Assembly: GCA_002737595.1 (NCBI GenBank) | Contig: NSHZ01000024.1 | Location: forward strand, 1-19,412 | From: Actinomycetota bacterium | Lineage (GTDB): Bacteria; Actinomycetota; Actinomycetes; Nanopelagicales; Nanopelagicaceae | DNA: 19,412 bases | Direction of reading: 5' to 3' | In this document: positions 14,975 through 19,412 of the stretch, one piece after another | How the letters are laid out: the number at the start of each line of letters is the position of its first letter | Position numbering within the stretch: position 1 is the stretch's first letter | Notes under the pieces: generated by a model | Databases searched by the model: none | What the model saw: only the letters and a program-made list of their open reading frames with translations | Told to the model about the DNA's origin: nothing | Translations under genes and position numbers: made by a program

Positions 14975-14980
14975 TATAAT
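14975..14980 (+). promoter_or_regulatory. rpoD promoter -10 element
   Basis: Exact TATAAT consensus 45 bases upstream of the rpoD GTG. No -35 resembling TTGACA is at 16-18 bases, which would fit activator-assisted or otherwise regulated initiation. The transcript would start near 14987, giving a leader of about 39 bases that contains the AAAGGA ribosome binding site at 15015-15020. Confidence 0.6.
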
Positions 14981-15025
14981 ATAGCCATCGCTTCAGCGCC
15001 TCGCTGATAAAACCAAAGGAACATT

Positions 15026-16912
15026 GTGGCTGTATTTAGTGCGCTCAAAAACAAGGCAAAGAAGAACGCTAAGAAAAAACCCGTTCCTACCAAGAAGTCA
15101 GCGCTAAAGAAACCGGCAGTAAAAAAAGCCGTTGTGAAAAAAGCGGTAGCGCTAAAGAAGCCGGCCAAGATAGAGCTGAAAGTAGTTCTGAGTGCAAAAG
15201 ATGTGCAGGCGATCGTCGATGCCAAACAGGCAGTATCTCGTAACAATGAGATTGTGCTCGAACTCGAGCGGCGTGGGGTCACATCAATCAATCGCATCCC
15301 AAAGAAGATTGATAAAGAGTTAGTAGATGAGGCCCGCGCACTAGCCCTTGAGATCCCATTGCTTACTGAAAAACTTCGTAAAGCTGGACTTGGAAAGCCT
15401 TCGCGCATATTGAAAAAAGCCGAGTACGCCTTGATTGAGACAAAGGTAGCGCCAGAGAAGATCAAGACTGGTAAGGCAGCGGTAGTCACCATTGATGGTG
15501 AGGAGGTTGAGCTCGAGGATGTTGAGCTCGAGGATGTTGAGACCCTTATCGCCGAGGCGGTCGAACTAGTCGATGCTGAAGATAAGGTCCGTGTCGTCAC
15601 ACTCTCTGATGAATCCAGCAAGGCCGAAGGCTCCTTCACATTGGCAGATTTTGATGCCGAAGATGAGGAAGAGGATAAGAACGAGCGTGAGAAATTAAAG
15701 AAGGATTTACGAAACGTCAACATCGTTATTGAGGCAGTTAACTCAAAGATCAACAATGCAGCGGCGCCCACCCGTTACGGCATCGCCGAGGCTGAATCAC
15801 GTGCACTTACTTACAAGCAGATTCAGCAACAGTTCGAGATGAAGACCTTCAATGAAAAGTCGGCCAAAACCGCGGCAGAGGCAGTCTCTCTGGGCTCGTT
15901 GAAAAATCTTGAGGATCTCATGAACTACTTCATCGAGAAGATGAAGATCGTCCAACGTGAGATCAAATATCTTCCACCTGAGCAGACAGTCATGACTGCA
16001 GGTGCCACAGCAGATCCAGTCAAGGATTATTTGAAGCAGATCGGTCGTGTACCTCTGCTCAACGCCGAGCTTGAAGTGGAGCTCGCAACTCGTGTTGAGG
16101 TTGGACTATTTGCCGAATCAAAGCTCAAGCATGAAAAGAAGTTAGAGAAGAAGTTCAAGCGCGAACTGGAATGGCTCGTTGAAGATGGAAAGCGAGCCAA
16201 GAATCACCTACTCGAGGCCAACTTGCGCCTGGTCGTCTCTCTTGCCAAGCGTTACACAGGCCGAGGAATGCTCTTCCTTGATCTCATCCAAGAGGGAAAT
16301 CTCGGTCTAATCCGCGCCGTTGAGAAGTTTGATTACACAAAGGGTTACAAGTTCTCAACATATGCCACGTGGTGGATTCGCCAGGCAATCACTCGCGCGA
16401 TGGCCGATCAGGCTCGTACGATTCGTATCCCAGTCCATATGGTCGAAGTCATTAATAAGTTGGCGCGTGTACAGCGCCAGATGCTTCAAGATCTGGGCCG
16501 CGAACCCACCCCTGAAGAGCTAGCCAAAGAGCTTGATATGACACCTGAAAAAGTTGTCGAAGTGCAGAAGTACGGTCGCGAACCGATCTCACTGCACACA
16601 CCATTGGGTGAGGAGGGAGACTCAGAGTTTGGAGATCTCATTGAAGACTCTGAGGCCGTTGTCCCTGCCGATGCAGTCTCATTCACATTGCTACAAGAGC
16701 AGTTGCACTCAGTATTGGATACATTATCTGAGCGCGAAGCCGGAGTAGTTGCGATGCGCTTTGGTCTCACCGATGGCCAACCTAAGACTCTCGATGAGAT
16801 TGGCAAGGTCTATGGCGTCACACGTGAGCGTATTCGCCAGATTGAGTCAAAGACGATGTCCAAACTTCGCCACCCATCACGAAGTCAGGTTTTGCGCGAT
16901 TATTTGGATTAA
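15026..16912 (+). CDS. rpoD: Principal RNA polymerase sigma factor (HrdB/SigA type)
   Basis: 628-residue group 1 sigma-70 directing RNA polymerase to housekeeping promoters. GTG 15026 has AAAGGA five bases upstream. Region 1.2 begins at [11 protein letters not shown] (Asp330). Region 2 includes [20 protein letters not shown] (from 419) and the -10-recognition segment [15 protein letters not shown]. Region 3 follows ([17 protein letters not shown]), and region 4 has the -35 helix [10 protein letters not shown] from 598, ending [10 protein letters not shown]. The N-terminal half is unusual: residues 1-48 are Lys/Ala/Pro-rich and histone-tail-like. A helical stretch and an acidic zone with a duplicated VELED follow. 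Then about 108 residues (217-324) precede region 1.2 that I do not recall from Streptomyces HrdB. A recognisable region 1.1 is not seen. Symbol could equally be sigA or hrdB. Confidence 0.96.
   Translation: MAVFSALKNKAKKNAKKKPVPTKKSALKKPAVKKAVVKKAVALKKPAKIELKVVLSAKDVQAIVDAKQAVSRNNEIVLELERRGVTSINRIPKKIDKELVDEARALALEIPLLTEKLRKAGLGKPSRILKKAEYALIETKVAPEKIKTGKAAVVTIDGEEVELEDVELEDVETLIAEAVELVDAEDKVRVVTLSDESSKAEGSFTLADFDAEDEEEDKNEREKLKKDLRNVNIVIEAVNSKINNAAAPTRYGIAEAESRALTYKQIQQQFEMKTFNEKSAKTAAEAVSLGSLKNLEDLMNYFIEKMKIVQREIKYLPPEQTVMTAGATADPVKDYLKQIGRVPLLNAELEVELATRVEVGLFAESKLKHEKKLEKKFKRELEWLVEDGKRAKNHLLEANLRLVVSLAKRYTGRGMLFLDLIQEGNLGLIRAVEKFDYTKGYKFSTYATWWIRQAITRAMADQARTIRIPVHMVEVINKLARVQRQMLQDLGREPTPEELAKELDMTPEKVVEVQKYGREPISLHTPLGEEGDSEFGDLIEDSEAVVPADAVSFTLLQEQLHSVLDTLSEREAGVVAMRFGLTDGQPKTLDEIGKVYGVTRERIRQIESKTMSKLRHPSRSQVLRDYLD
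15506..15535 (+). repeat. Tandem 15-bp repeat in rpoD
   Basis: GTTGAGCTCGAGGAT occurs twice in exact tandem, followed by a partial third copy (GTTGAG), encoding [12 protein letters not shown] in the acidic N-terminal region. The in-frame unit can vary in copy number without a frameshift. Confidence 0.85.
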
Positions 16913-16953
16913 GTTATTGACTGAGGCAAATGGTGAACTAGGGGAGAGACGAA

Positions 16954-17169
16954 TTAAAGAACAGGTGATTCGACGAGCTTTTCGCTCTCATCGATAATCT
17001 TTGCAGCCACTGTCTTTAACTTCTCGGCATACTCCTTGCCATGGTGGGCACAGAACATAAGCTCGCCGCCATTGAGAAGTACTGCACGCACATAAGCCTG
17101 TGCCCCACAACGATCACAGCGGTCAAGGGCGTTAAGAGGTACCGAATCGAACATCACTTGATCTGACAT
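16954..17169 (-). CDS. Small zinc-ribbon-like protein (DUF7455 type)
   Basis: 71 residues. CDRCGAQAYVRAVL near residues 18-31 and ELMFCAHHGKEYAEKL near 36-51 give a C-x2-C ... C-x-H-H arrangement suited to binding one zinc ion, followed by a charged helix. Small proteins of this type commonly lie between the principal sigma factor gene and parE in actinobacteria, which matches the order here. The function is not established. The start ATG at 17169 has a strong AAGGAGAGG ribosome binding site about ten bases upstream. It converges on rpoD over 41 bases with no visible terminator and diverges from parE. Confidence 0.85.
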   Translation of the reverse strand: MSDQVMFDSVPLNALDRCDRCGAQAYVRAVLLNGGELMFCAHHGKEYAEKLKTVAAKIIDESEKLVESPVL

Positions 17170-17246
17170 GGACTTCTATCCCTCTCCTTAGATGCTTACT
17201 TTCTATGGAACAGGAAACCACATTTTTTTATTCCCCGCTCGTTTAT

Positions 17247-17267
17247 TTCACAGTAATTTACTGAGAA
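17247..17267. promoter_or_regulatory. 21-bp near-perfect palindrome between divergent genes
   Basis: The left arm TTCACAGTAA and right arm TTACTGAGAA flank a central T and are complementary at nine of ten positions; the inner 13 bases CAGTAATTTACTG form a perfect dyad. It lies between the DUF7455-type gene (minus) and parE (plus), a usual place for an operator. With no gene reading into it, a terminator role is unlikely. Confidence 0.5.
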
Positions 17268-17300
17268 TTTCGGAATTAAGCCCCATTTCCGGCTATCTGC

Positions 17301-17347
17301 AGGAGGGGTCGGCGCGCTTGCAGGTGATTTGGCACACCCAGGGATAA
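17301..17347 (+). other. Possible parE leader mini-ORF with strong Shine-Dalgarno
   Basis: AGGAGG at 17301-17306 is the strongest ribosome-binding sequence in this gap, but no in-frame parE start follows at normal spacing. It does precede a TTG (17318) and a same-frame GTG (17324) that read to TAA at 17345-17347, encoding MQVIWHTQG or the last seven residues. The stop lies 11 bases before the chosen parE GTG. It may be a regulatory leader peptide or a chance reading. Confidence 0.3.
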
Positions 17348-17358
17348 CCTTTCGCCCC

Positions 17359-19412
17359 GTGGCCGGTAAAGATGTAGCGTCAAATGTGCAGGATAGTTAT
17401 ACGGCCAAGGATTTAGCGGTTCTCGAGGGCCTAGATGCCGTACGCAAACGTCCCGGAATGTATATCGGCTCAACAGATTCACGTGGTCTCATGCACTGCT
17501 TGTGGGAGATCATCGATAACTCTGTCGATGAATCCTTAGCCGGACACTGTAAAAAAATTGAGATTAATCTTGAATCCGATGGCTCGGTTGAAGTCCATGA
17601 TGATGGCCGAGGTATCCCAGTTGATAAAGAGCCAAAGACTGGTTTGACCGGTGTTGAAGTTGTCTTAACAAAACTTCATGCTGGTGGAAAGTTCGGTGGT
17701 GGGTCGTATGCAGCATCTGGTGGTCTACACGGTGTTGGCGCATCGGTCGTGAATGCTCTTGCATCACGTCTTGATGCCGAAGTTGATCGTGATGGCAAGA
17801 TTTATTGGATGTCTTTTCAACGTGGTATCGCAGGAATCTTCGATGGAGATGGACCGAAGGCGCCCTTCGAGGCAAAGTCGGGCCTGCGCGTCATCGGAAA
17901 AATCTCGAGCAAAGTGACTGGCACACGAATCAAATGGTGGAGTGATCGCCAGATTTTCCTCAAAGAGGCAGAGCATGAGTTAGAGGAGATTTACGCCCGC
18001 GCCCGGCAAACATCGTACTTAGTTCCAGGTTTGACGCTCATAGTCAACGATAATCGCACCAAGGTAAAGACGAGTGAGAGTTTTTTTCATAAGAGTGGAA
18101 TCACTGAATACTGTAATTTCTTGCAGCCCGATGAGGGAATCGGTGATGTCATTCGTATTTATGGCACCGGTCATTACCAGGAGACAGTGCCTGTCTTAGA
18201 TGACAAGGGTCATATGGTCTCAACCGAGGTTGAGCGCGATATGGAGGTTGATATCGCCATGAAGTGGGGCAATGGCTTTGAGACCACTGCCCGCTCCTTC
18301 GTCAACATCATCGCAACACCCAAGGGTGGTACGCATGTGTTGGGCTTTGAGCGCTCACTGCTCAAGGTCGTCAATGAGGCACTGCGCTCAAGTAAGACGT
18401 TAGCCAACAAAGAGGGCGATGTCATCAAAGATGACATCCTTGAGGGAATGACGGCCGTTATCACGGTACGAATGTCGGAGCCACAGTTTGAAGGTCAGAC
18501 GAAGGAGGTTCTGGGGACGTCGGCTGCAACGCGAATTGTTGCAGCAGTTATTGCAGAGAGGATGAAAGAGTATTTCAACACAACTAAGCGCATCGATAAG
18601 GCAAATGGGCGTTTGGTCCTTGAGAAGATCGCGGCTGCATCTCGCACACGTATCTCTGCACGCGCCCATAAAGATCTCCAGCGGCGCAAGAACGCCCTCG
18701 AGTCATCATCGCTTCCGACAAAGCTCTCAGACTGTCGCTCAGAGGATGTCACACGCACTGAGTTATTTATCGTCGAAGGCGATTCTGCCCTTGGGACGAC
18801 TAAGGCGGCCCGCAATAGTGAGTTTCAGGCGATCTTGCCGATTCGTGGAAAGATCCTGAATGTACAGAAAGCATCGCTGTCACAGATGCTCGAAGATAAA
18901 GAGTGTGGCTCGATCATCCAGGTGATTGGCGCCGGCTCTGGAAAATCTTTTGAACTCGATGAGGCGCGTTATGGTCGAGTGATACTCATGTCGGATGCCG
19001 ACGTCGATGGTGCGCATATCCGTTGTCTACTGCTGACTCTGATGTATCGCTATATGCGCCCACTCATAGACTCGGGTCGAGTGTTTGCCGCAATCCCACC
19101 TCTGCACCGCATTGAAGTCATGGGTGGGGCGGGAAAAAAGGGCGAATATATCTACACCTATAGCGATGATGAGATGAAAAAGATCACTGGAGATCTCAAG
19201 AAGAGTGGCAAGAGATGGAAAGAGCCGATTCAGCGTTATAAAGGTCTTGGGGAGATGGATGCCGACCAACTGCGCGAGACGACAATGGAGCCAGATGCCC
19301 GCACCCTGCGTCGAATTACCGTCTCAGATGCCACAGCGGCCGAGGCCATGTTCGAGCTTCTTATGGGAAGTGATGTAGCACCACGCAAAGAGTTCATTGC
19401 CAACGCCGAGAT
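17359..19412 (+). CDS. parE: DNA topoisomerase (type IIA) subunit B, ParE (3' end outside window)
   Basis: ATPase subunit of topoisomerase IV, which acts with ParC to separate and relax daughter chromosomes. The frame runs off the window end. The GHKL ATPase domain shows EIIDNSVDE, DDGRGIP and GGLHGVGASVVNAL; the transducer has FEGQTKEVLG; TOPRIM has VEGDSALG and DADVDGAHI. SRGLMHCLWEIIDNSVDE and RNSEFQAILPIRGKILNVQ match actinobacterial ParE better than GyrB, as I recall those sequences. The start is uncertain. The frame is open from 17257 with no ATG; GTG 17359 gives an N-terminus of usual length, while GTG 17386 and TTG 17329 are alternatives. The strong ribosome binding site at 17301 does not serve any of them well. 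It is divergent from the DUF7455-type gene; parC is probably elsewhere. Confidence 0.94.
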   Translation, partial: MAGKDVASNVQDSYTAKDLAVLEGLDAVRKRPGMYIGSTDSRGLMHCLWEIIDNSVDESLAGHCKKIEINLESDGSVEVHDDGRGIPVDKEPKTGLTGVEVVLTKLHAGGKFGGGSYAASGGLHGVGASVVNALASRLDAEVDRDGKIYWMSFQRGIAGIFDGDGPKAPFEAKSGLRVIGKISSKVTGTRIKWWSDRQIFLKEAEHELEEIYARARQTSYLVPGLTLIVNDNRTKVKTSESFFHKSGITEYCNFLQPDEGIGDVIRIYGTGHYQETVPVLDDKGHMVSTEVERDMEVDIAMKWGNGFETTARSFVNIIATPKGGTHVLGFERSLLKVVNEALRSSKTLANKEGDVIKDDILEGMTAVITVRMSEPQFEGQTKEVLGTSAATRIVAAVIAERMKEYFNTTKRIDKANGRLVLEKIAAASRTRISARAHKDLQRRKNALESSSLPTKLSDCRSEDVTRTELFIVEGDSALGTTKAARNSEFQAILPIRGKILNVQKASLSQMLEDKECGSIIQVIGAGSGKSFELDEARYGRVILMSDADVDGAHIRCLLLTLMYRYMRPLIDSGRVFAAIPPLHRIEVMGGAGKKGEYIYTYSDDEMKKITGDLKKSGKRWKEPIQRYKGLGEMDADQLRETTMEPDARTLRRITVSDATAAEAMFELLMGSDVAPRKEFIANAE

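Noticed and set aside
14974..15771. 265-residue minus-strand open frame, Ser/Thr/Phe-rich
   Set aside because: It is the antisense of the Lys- and acid-rich rpoD N-terminus; the low-complexity composition follows from the opposite strand and it has no recognisable domain.
1..19412. tRNA, rRNA, CRISPR arrays, insertion sequences, phage genes, integrase
   Set aside because: Gaps between genes are all about 210 bases or less and none showed cloverleaf features, repeat-spacer arrays, transposase motifs or terminal inverted repeats.

Overview
The window looks like chromosomal DNA from a mid-GC actinobacterium (about half G+C by eye) with small intergenic gaps. Three things support this: a SAM-IV riboswitch in front of metY-metX; a principal sigma factor of the HrdB/SigA type whose C-terminal half closely resembles Streptomyces HrdB as I recall it; and the order sigma factor - small zinc-ribbon protein (DUF7455 type) - parE. 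A streamlined freshwater lineage such as Nanopelagicales would fit the compact genes and moderate GC, but that is inference. I see no insertion sequence, phage, CRISPR array, rRNA or tRNA.

Layout. (1) 1-3968: the 3' part of prpD (2-methylcitrate dehydratase), then ppdK (pyruvate, phosphate dikinase). This pair could route propionate-derived pyruvate to PEP. (2) 3995-6575: a DinG/YoaA-type iron-sulfur helicase and a TetR-family regulator. (3) 6576-10556: a probable heme-acquisition locus. Two secreted proteins sharing a four-cysteine, neocarzinostatin-like domain lie on the minus strand. Divergent from them is a translationally coupled hmuT-hmuU-hmuV ABC transporter. (4) 10518-12308: a Nudix hydrolase on the minus strand, then a secreted PKD-domain protein and a short DUF4192-like protein. 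(5) 12301-14926: a promoter, a SAM-IV riboswitch and metY-metX (methionine synthesis by direct sulfhydrylation). (6) 14964-19412: rpoD behind a consensus -10 with a perfect DnaA box beside it, then the DUF7455-type gene (minus strand), a divergent control region and a 3'-truncated parE.

How the parts connect. The heme locus is the most coherent accessory unit: secreted proteins that may capture heme or attach to the surface sit next to a lipoprotein receptor, permease and ATPase. The methionine unit is classic feedback control by SAM. The most unusual features are the four-cysteine secreted pair at the heme locus, a roughly 108-residue insert and rearranged N-terminus in the principal sigma factor, the DnaA box at the rpoD promoter, and several operator-like dyads in divergent intergenic regions. 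No gap without a gene exceeds about 210 bases.
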